DNA of 64,000 nucleotides from CAWJJM01 sp963843275 (GTDB taxonomy: Bacteria; Acidobacteriota; Thermoanaerobaculia; Multivoradales; JBCCEF01), in assembly GCA_963843275.1 (NCBI GenBank), contig CAWJJM010000012.1:1-64000 (forward strand), given 5' to 3'. Below are positions 34,604-42,780 of this stretch, in pieces. The position numbers and the translations under genes were made by a program. The stretch's first letter is position 1. Each line of letters starts with the position of its first letter. The notes under the pieces were generated by a model. It was not told where the DNA came from. It did no database searches and saw nothing but the letters and a program-made list of their open reading frames with translations.

Positions 34604-36673
34604 ATGCTGCAGCCGTCGTGCGCGAAGACCGTTCGCCTCGCCACGGTCGGGGTCGTCGCCGGCGTGCTCGCGATCGCCGGGGACGCCGCCGCCGCCAACC
34701 TCGACCTCGAGGCCCCCTTCCGCGTCAACACGGTGTTCAAGAACAGCCAGTCGTTCCCGGCGGTGGCGATGAACGCGGCGGGGGCGTCGGTGGTGGTGTG
34801 GCGCAACTTCGCCGGAGAGCCCGAGATCCGGGCGCAGCGCTTCAACTCCGCCGGGGTCGCGATCGGTCCCGAGCTGGGCGTCAACACCTATACCGACGGT
34901 GTGCAGGACCACCCCGACGTGGCCATCGACGACGCCGGCAGGTTCGTGGTCGTGTGGGAGAGCTTCGGGCAGGACGGCAGCAGCTACGGTGTCTACGCGC
35001 AACGCTACGGCACCGCCGGCCAGAAGCTCGGGGGCGAGCTCCGGGTCAACGTGACGACGCTCGACCGGCAGCGCTCCCCCGCGGTGGCGATGGCCTCCGA
35101 CGGTCGCTTCGTGGTGGTCTGGCAGGCGAAGCCGGCCGGGCCGCTCGACGTGATCATGGCGCGGCGCTACGCCGCGGACGGATCGCCGGCGAGCGGCGAG
35201 CTCCCGGTCAACACCAAGACCAACGGCTTGACCGGCTCCCCGGCGGTCGCCATGGCGGCCGACGGTCGCTTCGCCGTCGCCTGGGAGACCACCGCGTACC
35301 CCACCGGCGGTGGCTCCGACATCGCCATGCGGCGCTTCGGCGCCAACGGCACGGCGCTCGGCAACGAGGTGCTGGTCAACACCACGACCCAGCAGACGCA
35401 GGACTCTCCCGCCATCGCGATGGCGGCGAGCGGCGTCGTCGAGGTGGCGTGGGAGAGCTTCCTCCAGGACGGCTCCGATCAGGGGATCTTCGCGCAGCGC
35501 TTCGCCGCGGGCGGCGGCAAGTTGGGCGGCGAGGTGCAGGTCAACAGCTTCACCGCGGGGATCCAGAACGCGGCGTCGGTGGCGATTCTCGCCGACGGCA
35601 CGGCGCTCGTCGTGTGGCGCGACGTCGAGCGCGACGCGATCTACGCACGCAGCCTCGACACCGCCGGTGCGCCGAGCGGCGGGGAGCGGCTCATCGACCA
35701 GGACGTCTCCGGCGACGCCGAGGTCGCAGCCGACGCCGACGGGGACTTCTTCGTCGTCTGGCAGAACACCGGGCCCGACGTCTACGGCCGCTTCGGGGCT
35801 CCGCTCGGCGGGGGCTGCACGCAGAGCGCCTATGCGCTCTGTCTGAACGGGGGCCGCTTCCAGGTGGAGACCGCCTGGCGCACCGCCACGGGCTCCGGCT
35901 CCGGCCGCCGCATCGACCTGAGCGGCGACACCGGGGCCTTCTGGTTCTTCAACGGCGCGAACGTCGAGCTGCTGGTCAAGCTCCTCACCGGCTGCAGCGT
36001 CAACGGCTACCGCTGGGTGTTCTCCGCCGGGTTGACCACGGTCGAGGTGGACCTCGCGGTGCGCGAGGTCGCCACCGGCGACGTGCTCGTCTTCCACAAT
36101 CCGCTCGACCGGCGGTACGACGCCGTGCAGCAGACGCAGGCCTTCGCGTGCAACGCGCTCCGGGCGCCCTCGACCGCGCCCGAGGACGAGCCGTCGGTCG
36201 CCCCGTGGCGCGCGGAGCGCGGCGTGGAGCTCGCCGGCAGCGCCTTCGCCGACCCGCGGGCGCCCCGCGCAGCGCTCGCCGCCCCTGCCGCGGTGGCGGG
36301 GGAACGGTCCGCCGCGGCGGGCACCTGCCAGGCGACCCCCGGCGCCCTCTGCCTGCGCAACCACCGTTTCCGCGTGCAGGCGGCCTTCCAGACCGGCAGC
36401 GGCGGCAGCGGCAACGGCATCGGCTATCCGCTCACCGACGACTCCGGCGTGATGTGGTTCTTCAACGAGGGCAACCTCGAGCTGGTCTTCAAGGTCCTCG
36501 ACGGCTGCTCCATCAACGGCCACTTCTGGGTGTTCTCGGCCGGGCTGACCAACGTCGGCGTCACCCTCACCGTCACCGACACCGGGAACGGCGACCGGAA
36601 GAAGCAGTACGTCAACCCGGTCGGGAAGAAGTTCGAGCTGGTGACCGACACCGGCGCCTTCTCCTGCGACTGA
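34604..36673 (+). CDS. Secreted repeat protein with propeller-like repeats and two C-terminal WFFN domains
   Basis: A 689-residue exported protein. A signal peptide (residues 1-32) is followed by about seven repeats of roughly 50 residues, each with a core like AVAMASDGRFVVVWQ and ending IRAQRFNSAGV, which suggests a beta-propeller. From about residue 405 come two copies of a 100-residue domain. Each starts with a CxxxxxALCL strand, carries GAFWFFNGANVELLVK or GVMWFFNEGNLELVFK, and then GCSxNGxxWVFSAGLT. The second copy ends in DTGAFSCD. Cysteines are conserved between copies and probably form disulfides. Function is unknown; surface display or adhesion is inference. A perfect AGGAGGTG precedes the ATG. 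Confidence 0.8.
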   Translation: MLQPSCAKTVRLATVGVVAGVLAIAGDAAAANLDLEAPFRVNTVFKNSQSFPAVAMNAAGASVVVWRNFAGEPEIRAQRFNSAGVAIGPELGVNTYTDGVQDHPDVAIDDAGRFVVVWESFGQDGSSYGVYAQRYGTAGQKLGGELRVNVTTLDRQRSPAVAMASDGRFVVVWQAKPAGPLDVIMARRYAADGSPASGELPVNTKTNGLTGSPAVAMAADGRFAVAWETTAYPTGGGSDIAMRRFGANGTALGNEVLVNTTTQQTQDSPAIAMAASGVVEVAWESFLQDGSDQGIFAQRFAAGGGKLGGEVQVNSFTAGIQNAASVAILADGTALVVWRDVERDAIYARSLDTAGAPSGGERLIDQDVSGDAEVAADADGDFFVVWQNTGPDVYGRFGAPLGGGCTQSAYALCLNGGRFQVETAWRTATGSGSGRRIDLSGDTGAFWFFNGANVELLVKLLTGCSVNGYRWVFSAGLTTVEVDLAVREVATGDVLVFHNPLDRRYDAVQQTQAFACNALRAPSTAPEDEPSVAPWRAERGVELAGSAFADPRAPRAALAAPAAVAGERSAAAGTCQATPGALCLRNHRFRVQAAFQTGSGGSGNGIGYPLTDDSGVMWFFNEGNLELVFKVLDGCSINGHFWVFSAGLTNVGVTLTVTDTGNGDRKKQYVNPVGKKFELVTDTGAFSCD

Positions 36674-36831
36674 GGGCGGTCGGCGGGGTCGACTCGGCGG
36701 CGCACCGCGTCCCCGGGACGGAAGCACGACCCCGTCCCGCGGCGGCTCCCGGTCGAGGTGGAGGGGGCGCGGCGCCGCCTTGACTGGCGGGGCGCTTTCT
36801 GGTCTCCTCCTCGACCGGAGACCCCGTCCGG

Positions 36832-38031
36832 ATGATCGCCCTCGTCGGAATGCTCGTGATGCTCGGCATCGCGTGGCTCCTCTCGACGGACCGGCGGGCG
36901 ATCCGCTGGCGGACGGTGGTGACCGGCACCGCGCTGCAGTTCGGCTTCGCCCTGCTCATCCTGCGCACCACGGTGGGGCAGCGCTCCTTCGACGTCGCCA
37001 CCCGCGCCGTCACCGCGTTCCTCGACTTCACCGACGCCGGGGCCTCGTTCATCTTCGGCGACAACTTCACCGAGCACCTCTTCGCCTTCAAGGTCCTCCC
37101 GACCATCATCTTCTTCTCGAGCTTCATCACCGTGCTGTACTACCTGGGGGTGGTGCAGTGGGTGGTGAAGGCGTTCGCCCGGGTGATGGTGTGGGTGATG
37201 GCGACCTCCGGCGCCGAGTCGCTGTCGGCGTCGGGCAACATCTTCGTCGGCCAGACCGAGGCGCCGCTGCTCATCCGCCCCTACGTCGGCAAGATGACGA
37301 TGTCCGAGCTGATGGCGGTGATGACCGGCGGCTTCGCCACCATCGCCGGCGGCGTCCTGGCGGCCTACGTGGGGATGGGGGTGCCGGCCGGCCACCTGAT
37401 CGCCGCCAGCGTCATGTCGGCGCCGGCGGCGCTGGTGATGGCCAAGCTGATGTTCCCCGAGACCGAGGAGAGCCTCACCGCCGGCACCGTCAAGCTGGAG
37501 GTGGAGCGTCCCTGGGCCAACGTGATCGACGCCGCCGCCGAGGGCGCCGGCTCGGGGCTGAAGCTGGCGCTGAACGTCGGCGCGATGTTGCTCGCCTTCA
37601 TCTCGCTGATCGCCCTGGTCAACGCGGGCCTGACGCACGTCGGCCAGTGGTTCGGCGTCGACGGCCTGACCCTGCAGGCGATCCTCGGTTGGCTGCTGCG
37701 GCCGCTGGCCTGGCTGATGGGGGTCGACTGGAGCGAGGCGGGGAAGGTCGGCTCTCTCCTCGGCCTCAAGACCATCGTCAACGAGTTCGTGGGCTACGCC
37801 GAGCTCGAGAAGATGGTGCAGGCCGGCGAGCTGTCCAAGCGGGCGGAGATCATCGCCACTTACGCCCTCTGCGGCTTCTCGAACTTCTCGTCGATCGCCA
37901 TCCAGATCGGTGGCATCGGCGGCATCGCGCCGGAGCGCAAGCAGGACCTGGCGCGCCTGGGTCTGCGGGCGATGGTCGCCGGCTCGCTGGCCTGCTTCCA
38001 GACCGCCACGATCGCCGGCCTGCTGCTGTAG
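36832..38031 (+). CDS. NupC-type concentrative nucleoside transporter
   Basis: A 399-residue CNT-family symporter importing nucleosides with protons or sodium. Signatures are LPTIIFFSSFITVLYYLGV, SASGNIFVGQTEAPLLIRPY (substrate-binding helical hairpin), MTGGFATIAGGVLAAYV and NEFVGYAELEKM. CGFSNFSSIAIQIGGIG lies near the C-terminus. The start ATG at 36832 is in a GTCCGG context without a clear Shine-Dalgarno sequence. It is a single-gene unit with a TTGACT block 52 bp upstream and converges on the M56 peptidase gene. Confidence 0.94.
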   Translation: MIALVGMLVMLGIAWLLSTDRRAIRWRTVVTGTALQFGFALLILRTTVGQRSFDVATRAVTAFLDFTDAGASFIFGDNFTEHLFAFKVLPTIIFFSSFITVLYYLGVVQWVVKAFARVMVWVMATSGAESLSASGNIFVGQTEAPLLIRPYVGKMTMSELMAVMTGGFATIAGGVLAAYVGMGVPAGHLIAASVMSAPAALVMAKLMFPETEESLTAGTVKLEVERPWANVIDAAAEGAGSGLKLALNVGAMLLAFISLIALVNAGLTHVGQWFGVDGLTLQAILGWLLRPLAWLMGVDWSEAGKVGSLLGLKTIVNEFVGYAELEKMVQAGELSKRAEIIATYALCGFSNFSSIAIQIGGIGGIAPERKQDLARLGLRAMVAGSLACFQTATIAGLLL

Positions 38032-38038
38032 GCCGGCC

Positions 38039-38067
38039 GCGGGGCGGCGCTGCCGTCCCCGCCCCGC
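38039..38067. terminator. Hairpin between convergent nucleoside transporter and M56 genes
   Basis: Arms GCGGGGCGG and CCGCCCCGC form a perfect 9-bp stem with an 11-nt loop in the 36-bp gap between two convergent stop codons. A bidirectional terminator is likely, although no T run follows. Confidence 0.5.
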
Positions 38068-40632
38068 TCACGGTGCCGGCGGCGCCGCCTCCTCCCGCTG
38101 CCCTCGGTCCGCGTCCGGGCAGGGCACATGGTCGACGCCGTCGTGCTGCGCCGCCCGCTGCAGCTCCTCGAGGGCCTGGGCCTGAGCGGCGGCGAGCGCC
38201 TCCGCGATGTGGCGGAGGCGACGGTGGCTGTCGGCCAGCCGCTGGCGGGCCGCCTCGACGGCCCGGTCGCCGGCCTCCGTGCCGGGGCCGTCGGCGGCCG
38301 CCGCGCGGGCGGCGAGCGAACGCTCCAGGTCCTCCCGCGCCGCGGCGACCGCAGCTCCCAGCTCCGCCATCTCGGCATCCAACCGCTGGCGGTCCGCGGC
38401 GACCCGCGCGGCGATCTCCTCCGCCAACCGCTGCCGCTCCGCGCGTTCCCCAGGCCCGAGCTGCCGGTCCGCCGCCGCGGCGGCGGCCGCTGCCCGCGCG
38501 AGCTGCGCCTCGAGCCGGGCCCGTTCCCGGGCCAGATCGCGCGCCTCGGCGCTCTCCTGCCGTTCGAGCTCGGCGCGCTCCCGGCTCCGTTCGCGCACCT
38601 GCCGCTCGAGCTCGGCGCGCTCGGCGGCGCCGAGGCCGTGGCCGTGCGCGGCCTCGGCGGCGAGCTCCCCCGCAGCCTCCCGCCGCTCGCGGAGGGCCTC
38701 CCGCCGGGCCTGCTCGACCTCGCGCTGGATCTCCCGTTCGAGCTCGGCGCGCTCGCGGGCCTGCTCGTCCCGCGCCGCGGCGGCCTCGCGGCGCGCCTCG
38801 CGCTCCAGCTCGGCGCGATCCTGCGAGGACTCGGCGCGCGCCTGCTCGGCCTCGCGACGGGCCTCGCGCTCCAGCTCCGCCCGCTCCCGCTGCGCCTCGG
38901 CGCGCGCCTGCTCCGCCTCGCGGTCGATCTCGGCGCGCTGGCGCTCCCGCTCCGCCCGCAGGCGGTCGAGCCGCTGGCGCTCGCCGCGCCGCTCGCTGGC
39001 GCCGGCGCCGGGGACGGCGAGGGCGGCGAGCTGCCGCTCGAGGTCCATGCGGGCGGCGACCACGTCGCGCAGGCGGTCGGCCAGCCGGGCGTCGATCGTC
39101 CCGGCCACCGGCGCGTCGTCCGGCGGCAGGGCGGCGACGAGGCGTTGCGTCCGGCTCTCCAGGTGGGCCAGGGCGCGCTCGAGGTCGCGTCGCCGCTCGG
39201 CGCGGCCCGACCGCGCTTCCCCGCCACCCGCGGGGGGCACCGATTCGAGCGCGGCGAGCCCTTCGGCCACCCGCTCGGCGACGGCGTCGAGCTCGCGCTG
39301 CAGCCGGGTCTCGAGCGACACCCCTTCGCGGCGCGACTCGGCGCGCAGCTCTGCGAAGGCCGCCGCCAGCTCGTCGCGGTCGGCGGCTGCGGCGTCGGCG
39401 GGTGCCGCCACCGGTGCGGCGGCGGGTGCGGGCGCGGCCGCCTCGACCTCCCAGACCGCGGCGGGGGTCGCCGGCGCCGGCGGCGCCGGCGCCACCGCGG
39501 GCGCCGGGTCGGGGGCGGCGGGGGCCGCCGGGATCTCCGCGGCCGGCACCGCGCTGCGGAAGCCGGGCGCCACGAGGGCCACGGTGGCGAGGGCGGCCAG
39601 CGCGGCGGGGCGCAGCCAGGCCGGCGTGCGGTCGTCGCCCCGCTCGCCGGCCAGCAGCCGCCGGACGCGGGCACCCAGCTCCGAGCCGGCGGCCATGCTG
39701 GGCACCGGCAGCGCGGCGACCGCCGCCAGCCGCCAGGCGGCCACCTCGGTGAGGCAGCGCGCCAGCTCGAGCGGCCGGCCGGTGAGCTCGACGGCGCGGT
39801 CGTCGCACCGGTACTCGGCGATCTCCTGCAGGCGGCGGCGCGCCAGGCGCTGGAGCGGCTGGAAGAACAGGGCGGCCTCGAGCAGGCGGCCGGCGGTCAG
39901 CCACGCGGCGTCGCGGCGCAGCACGTGGGCGAGCTCGTGCGCCAGGATCGACTCCTGGTGGTAGGGGGACATCTCCTGGACGACGCGGTCCGGCAGGCAG
40001 ATCTCCGGCCGCCGCACTCCCCAGGCGATCGGCACCGCCAGGCGGTGCGAGCCGGTGAGGCGGACCGGCCGCCGGCCGCCGGCGCGGTCGAGGAGGCGGC
40101 CGAACAGCGCTGCGATGGCGCCGCCGGAGACGGTCCAGCGGCCGTGCAGGCGGCGCAGCAGGCGCGCGTGGAGGGCGCCGACGCGCAGCACCAGGACCGC
40201 GGCGACGGCGAACCAGACGACGACCGCCGCGAACGGCCAGGCCGCGGCCGCGCGGCGCAGTCGGGCGGTGGCGGGGGAGGAGGACGCCGCGGCCACGGCC
40301 GGCGCGGCGGCCGGGGCCCGGGCGACGGAGGCCACGGCGGCTGGCGCCGCCGGCGCGGGTGCGGGCGCCGTGGCGGCCGCCGGCCCGAGGTCCCAGGCGC
40401 CGGCCGCCGGCCGCCAGCCCAGACCGAGCTGCAGCGAGGCGGTCAGCAGGCCGCCCACCAGGGCCAGCTTCCACAGCGTCTCCTGCACCGCCAGTCGGCG
40501 GCGCCCGAGCAGGCGCCCGGCCCCCCAGGCGGCGCCGAGCAGCAGGCTGGAGTGGAGCAGGTAGGTGAGCATCCAGGCGACGGCCGGCAGCACCCAGGGA
40601 GCGGTGGCGGCGCGGGCGAGCGCGGCGCTCAT
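38068..40632 (-). CDS. BlaR1-like M56 membrane metallopeptidase with long coiled-coil C-terminus
   Basis: M56 proteins sense a signal outside the cell and cleave the BlaI-type repressor inside. The N-terminal part has membrane helices (about residues 15-38, 50-70, 132-152). The zinc protease motif is ILAHELAHVLRRDA (HELAH 232-236), with the third ligand region EYRCDDRAVELTG near 270. After another hydrophobic segment near residue 330 there is no penicillin-binding sensor. Instead a Pro/Ala-rich linker leads into about 400 residues of charged coiled coil (repeated AELERE, RREAEQARAE; residues 430-830). The ATG overlaps the blaI stop. Total length is 854 residues. The sensed signal is unknown. 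Confidence 0.88.
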   Translation of the reverse strand: MSAALARAATAPWVLPAVAWMLTYLLHSSLLLGAAWGAGRLLGRRRLAVQETLWKLALVGGLLTASLQLGLGWRPAAGAWDLGPAAATAPAPAPAAPAAVASVARAPAAAPAVAAASSSPATARLRRAAAAWPFAAVVVWFAVAAVLVLRVGALHARLLRRLHGRWTVSGGAIAALFGRLLDRAGGRRPVRLTGSHRLAVPIAWGVRRPEICLPDRVVQEMSPYHQESILAHELAHVLRRDAAWLTAGRLLEAALFFQPLQRLARRRLQEIAEYRCDDRAVELTGRPLELARCLTEVAAWRLAAVAALPVPSMAAGSELGARVRRLLAGERGDDRTPAWLRPAALAALATVALVAPGFRSAVPAAEIPAAPAAPDPAPAVAPAPPAPATPAAVWEVEAAAPAPAAAPVAAPADAAAADRDELAAAFAELRAESRREGVSLETRLQRELDAVAERVAEGLAALESVPPAGGGEARSGRAERRRDLERALAHLESRTQRLVAALPPDDAPVAGTIDARLADRLRDVVAARMDLERQLAALAVPGAGASERRGERQRLDRLRAERERQRAEIDREAEQARAEAQRERAELEREARREAEQARAESSQDRAELEREARREAAAARDEQARERAELEREIQREVEQARREALRERREAAGELAAEAAHGHGLGAAERAELERQVRERSRERAELERQESAEARDLARERARLEAQLARAAAAAAAADRQLGPGERAERQRLAEEIAARVAADRQRLDAEMAELGAAVAAAREDLERSLAARAAAADGPGTEAGDRAVEAARQRLADSHRRLRHIAEALAAAQAQALEELQRAAQHDGVDHVPCPDADRGQREEAAPPAP

Positions 40633-41024
40633 GGCGCCGTCCCCTCGCCGTCGCCTTCGCGCGCCGCGATCAGCGTGCGCAGCTGCGCCAGCTCGTCGGA
40701 GTCGATGTCGTGCTCGGCCAGCAGGTGGCTGACCAGCGCCGCCGCGTCGCCGCGGAACAGGCGGTCGGTGAGCTCGTCGACCATCGAGCGCCGCACCAGC
40801 GGCTCGCTGACCGTCGGCCGGTAGAGGAAGCGCCGGCCCTCGCTGCGGTGCTCGACCACGCCCTTGCGCTCCATCTTGGTGAGCATGGTGGCGATGGTCG
40901 TCGGCGCCAGGCCGCGCTCCTCGACCAGCGCCTCGTGGACGTCGCTGACCGCGGCCTCGCCACGGTCCCAGAGCACCCGCATGATGGCGAGCTGCAGGTC
41001 TCCGAGGGTGAAGGTCTCCGTCAT
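40629..41024 (-). CDS. blaI: BlaI/MecI-family transcriptional repressor
   Basis: A 131-residue winged-helix repressor. LGDLQLAIMRVLWDRGEAAVSDVHEALV and APTTIATMLTKMERKGVVEH form the DNA-binding domain. The C-terminal helices (VRRSMVDELTDRLFRGD) make the dimer and contain the site usually cut by the M56 partner. GGAGGAG precedes the ATG. The adjacent double dyad at 41080-41107 is its probable operator, giving autoregulation of blaI-M56. There is no beta-lactamase gene beside it, so the name describes family, not resistance. Confidence 0.92.
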   Translation of the reverse strand: MTETFTLGDLQLAIMRVLWDRGEAAVSDVHEALVEERGLAPTTIATMLTKMERKGVVEHRSEGRRFLYRPTVSEPLVRRSMVDELTDRLFRGDAAALVSHLLAEHDIDSDELAQLRTLIAAREGDGEGTAP

Positions 41025-41079
41025 CGTCGCTCCTCCGGGGTGTGGGTACGCAGCCGAGGTGCCCGGGTTGCAGCTTTCG

Positions 41080-41107
41080 ACTACCGGATTAGTACTACCA
41101 GGGTAGT
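41080..41107. promoter_or_regulatory. Tandem operator dyads, probable BlaI-family binding site
   Basis: Two 14-bp dyads stand directly side by side. ACTACCGGATTAGT (41080-41093) is an imperfect dyad and ACTACCAGGGTAGT (41094-41107) has perfect 6-bp arms. They lie 55 bp before the blaI start and 68 bp before the divergent enoyl-CoA hydratase start. BlaI/MecI operators are known to contain TACA/TGTA-type inverted repeats of similar size. TACTAAT on the minus strand within the dyads may be the blaI -10 region. Confidence 0.7.
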
Positions 41108-41175
41108 TGGAGAGCTGTCAAGTCCATCCCGGGGGGCGCGTGACAGACTTCGGGGAGCGCAAGGGGGGTTCGACG

Positions 41176-41937
41176 GTGACGGTACGGGTGGAGACGGACG
41201 GCGCGGTGTGGACCGTGGTGCTGGACCGGCCGGCGGTGCGCAACGCGGTGGACCGGGAGACCGCGGCCGCTCTCGACGCCGCGTTCGAGCGCTTCGAGGC
41301 GGCCGCCACGGCGCGGGTGGCGGTCCTCGCCGGGGCCGGCGGCACCTTCTGCGCCGGTGCGGACCTCGCGGCGATCGCCGCCGGGCGAGGGAACCGGCTC
41401 GAGCCGGACGGGCCGGGCCCGATGGGACCGACGCGGCGGCGGCCGGGCAAGCCGGTGATCGCCGCCCTCGCCGGGCACGCGGTGGCCGGCGGGCTCGAGC
41501 TGGCGCTGTGGTGCGATCTGCGGGTCGCCGAGGAGGACGCCGTCCTCGGCGTCTTCTGCCGGCGCTGGGGCGTGCCGCTGATCGACGGCGGCACGGTGCG
41601 GCTGCCGCGGCTGGTGGGGCTGGGCCGCGCCCTCGACCTGGTCCTCACCGGCCGCGCCGTGGGGGCCGCCGAGGCGCTGGCGATGGGCCTGGTCGACCGG
41701 GTGGTGCCGCGGGGCGGGGCGCGCGCCGCGGCGGAGGCGCTGGCCCGGGAGCTGGCGGCGCTCCCCTTCGACTGCCTGCTCGCCGACCGGCGCTCGCTCT
41801 ACGAGGGTCTCGACCTCGGACGCGACGAGGCGCTGGCCGCCGAGTTCCGCCGCGGCCTCGAGGTGCTGCGGCGCGACGGGGCCGCGGGAGCCCGCCGCTT
41901 CGCGGCCCGCCGGAGGGCCGGCGGCGACGGGCTATGA
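41176..41937 (+). CDS. Enoyl-CoA hydratase/isomerase family protein
   Basis: A 253-residue crotonase-fold enzyme. It has LDRPAVRNAVDRETAAAL at the start, the oxyanion-hole stretch AGAGGTFCAGADL (about residue 55) and IAALAGHAVAGGLELALWCDLRVAEEDAVLG (about 95-125, both regions interrupted here only by normal residues). Aspartate IDGGTVRLPRLVG and VDRVVP follow. Residue patterns do not fix the substrate; it could be a hydratase or an isomerase. The GTG at 41176 has AAGGGGGG upstream; an in-frame GTG at 41140 is an alternative. It is divergent from blaI, so the BlaI-type operator could also affect it. Confidence 0.85.
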   Translation: MTVRVETDGAVWTVVLDRPAVRNAVDRETAAALDAAFERFEAAATARVAVLAGAGGTFCAGADLAAIAAGRGNRLEPDGPGPMGPTRRRPGKPVIAALAGHAVAGGLELALWCDLRVAEEDAVLGVFCRRWGVPLIDGGTVRLPRLVGLGRALDLVLTGRAVGAAEALAMGLVDRVVPRGGARAAAEALARELAALPFDCLLADRRSLYEGLDLGRDEALAAEFRRGLEVLRRDGAAGARRFAARRRAGGDGL

Positions 41938-41938
41938 T
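41933..41938 (+). promoter_or_regulatory. -10 element TATGAT for crcB
   Basis: TATGAT overlaps the stop region of the enoyl-CoA hydratase gene and ends 8 nt before the crcB ATG, predicting a leaderless or nearly leaderless mRNA. There is no room for a fluoride riboswitch between it and the start codon. Confidence 0.5.
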
Positions 41939-41946
41939 GCTCGGTC

Positions 41947-42318
41947 ATGAGAGCGCTGCTGCTGATCGGCGCCGGCGGCTTCGTCGGCTCGGTGTCGCGC
42001 TATCTGGTGAGCGGCTGGGTGCACCGCGGCACCGGGACCTTCCCCTGGGGCACCCTGACGGTCAACCTCGGCGGGTGTCTCCTCATCGGGCTGCTGGCGG
42101 GGTTGGCCGAGACCCGGCAGCTCCTCACCGGCGAGGTCCGCATGGCCGTTCTGGTGGGCGTGCTCGGCGGCTTCACCACCTTCTCGAGCTTCGGGTACGA
42201 GACCTTCGCCCTGCTGCGCGATGCCGAGGGCGTGCGCGCGGCCCTCAACGTCACCCTGCAGCTCGCCGGGGGGCTGCTGGCGGTGTGGCTCGGCGACCGG
42301 CTGGCGCAGCTCTTCTGA
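41947..42318 (+). CDS. crcB: Fluoride ion channel CrcB/Fluc
   Basis: A 123-residue four-helix membrane protein that exports fluoride as an antiparallel dimer. GAGGFVGSVSRYLVSG (TM1), TLTVNLGGCLLIGLLAG (TM2 with the polar Asn) and GVLGGFTTFSSFGYETF (TM3 with the Phe-box) are diagnostic. It is encoded alone rather than as a crcB1-crcB2 pair, so a homodimer is expected. The DUF190 gene follows by 13 bp. Confidence 0.96.
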   Translation: MRALLLIGAGGFVGSVSRYLVSGWVHRGTGTFPWGTLTVNLGGCLLIGLLAGLAETRQLLTGEVRMAVLVGVLGGFTTFSSFGYETFALLRDAEGVRAALNVTLQLAGGLLAVWLGDRLAQLF

Positions 42319-42331
42319 GGACCGTGCCGCG

Positions 42332-42685
42332 ATGACGACACTCCCCGCCGACGGCCGCCTGCTGCGCATCTTCCTGGGCGAGTCCGACAAGCTCGACGGG
42401 CAGCCGCTCTACGAGTGGATCGTCCGCCGGGCGCGCGAGCGGGGCATCGCCGGCGCCACGGTGCTGCGCGGTATCGAGGGCTTCGGCCACGCCAGCCGCA
42501 TCCACACCGCCAAGGTGCTGCGGCTCTCCGCCGACCTTCCGGTGGTGGTGGAGATCGTCGACACCGCGGAGAAGATCGAGGCCTTCCTCCCCGAGGTCGA
42601 CGCCGCCGTCGAGGAGGGGCTGGCGACGGTCGAGCGGGTCGACGTCCGCTTCTACCGCAGCGGCGGCGGGAGCCGGGAGCGCTGA
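42332..42685 (+). CDS. DUF190 family protein
   Basis: A 117-residue PII-like small protein. It begins GRLLRIFLGESDKLDGQPLYEWIVRRARERG, carries ATVLRGIEGFGHASRIHTAKVL, and closes with VVVEIVDTAEKIEAFLPEVD, the family pattern (each stretch is continuous in the protein). DUF190 genes are frequent partners of crcB in fluoride-resistance operons, and the 13-bp spacing here fits this. Its biochemical role is not established; nucleotide-sensing like other PII-fold proteins is an inference. Confidence 0.9.
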   Translation: MTTLPADGRLLRIFLGESDKLDGQPLYEWIVRRARERGIAGATVLRGIEGFGHASRIHTAKVLRLSADLPVVVEIVDTAEKIEAFLPEVDAAVEEGLATVERVDVRFYRSGGGSRER

Positions 42686-42780
42686 GGCGGCGGACGCCCG
42701 CCGGGCCCGGGAGACCTCGTGGCGCCTCCCGGCGCCCAGCCCTCCCCTCTGGAACGCTTCTTGATACGCCGAGGGGGGTC

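Noticed and set aside
33379..36783. 1134-codon open frame on the plus strand
   Set aside because: Covers the antisense of the PHP gene and an off frame of the secreted repeat protein; composition is that of a shadow.
36780..39752. 990-codon open frame on the plus strand
   Set aside because: It runs through nupC in a wrong frame and antisense to the M56 gene; Arg/Pro-rich without motifs. The real genes explain the region.
40629..41024. Beta-lactam resistance locus
   Set aside because: BlaI- and BlaR1-like families are present, but there is no beta-lactamase and the M56 protein lacks a penicillin-binding sensor.
41939..41946. Fluoride riboswitch before crcB
   Set aside because: Only 8 nt separate the -10 hexamer from the start codon and no pseudoknot-forming sequence is present upstream in the previous gene's end.
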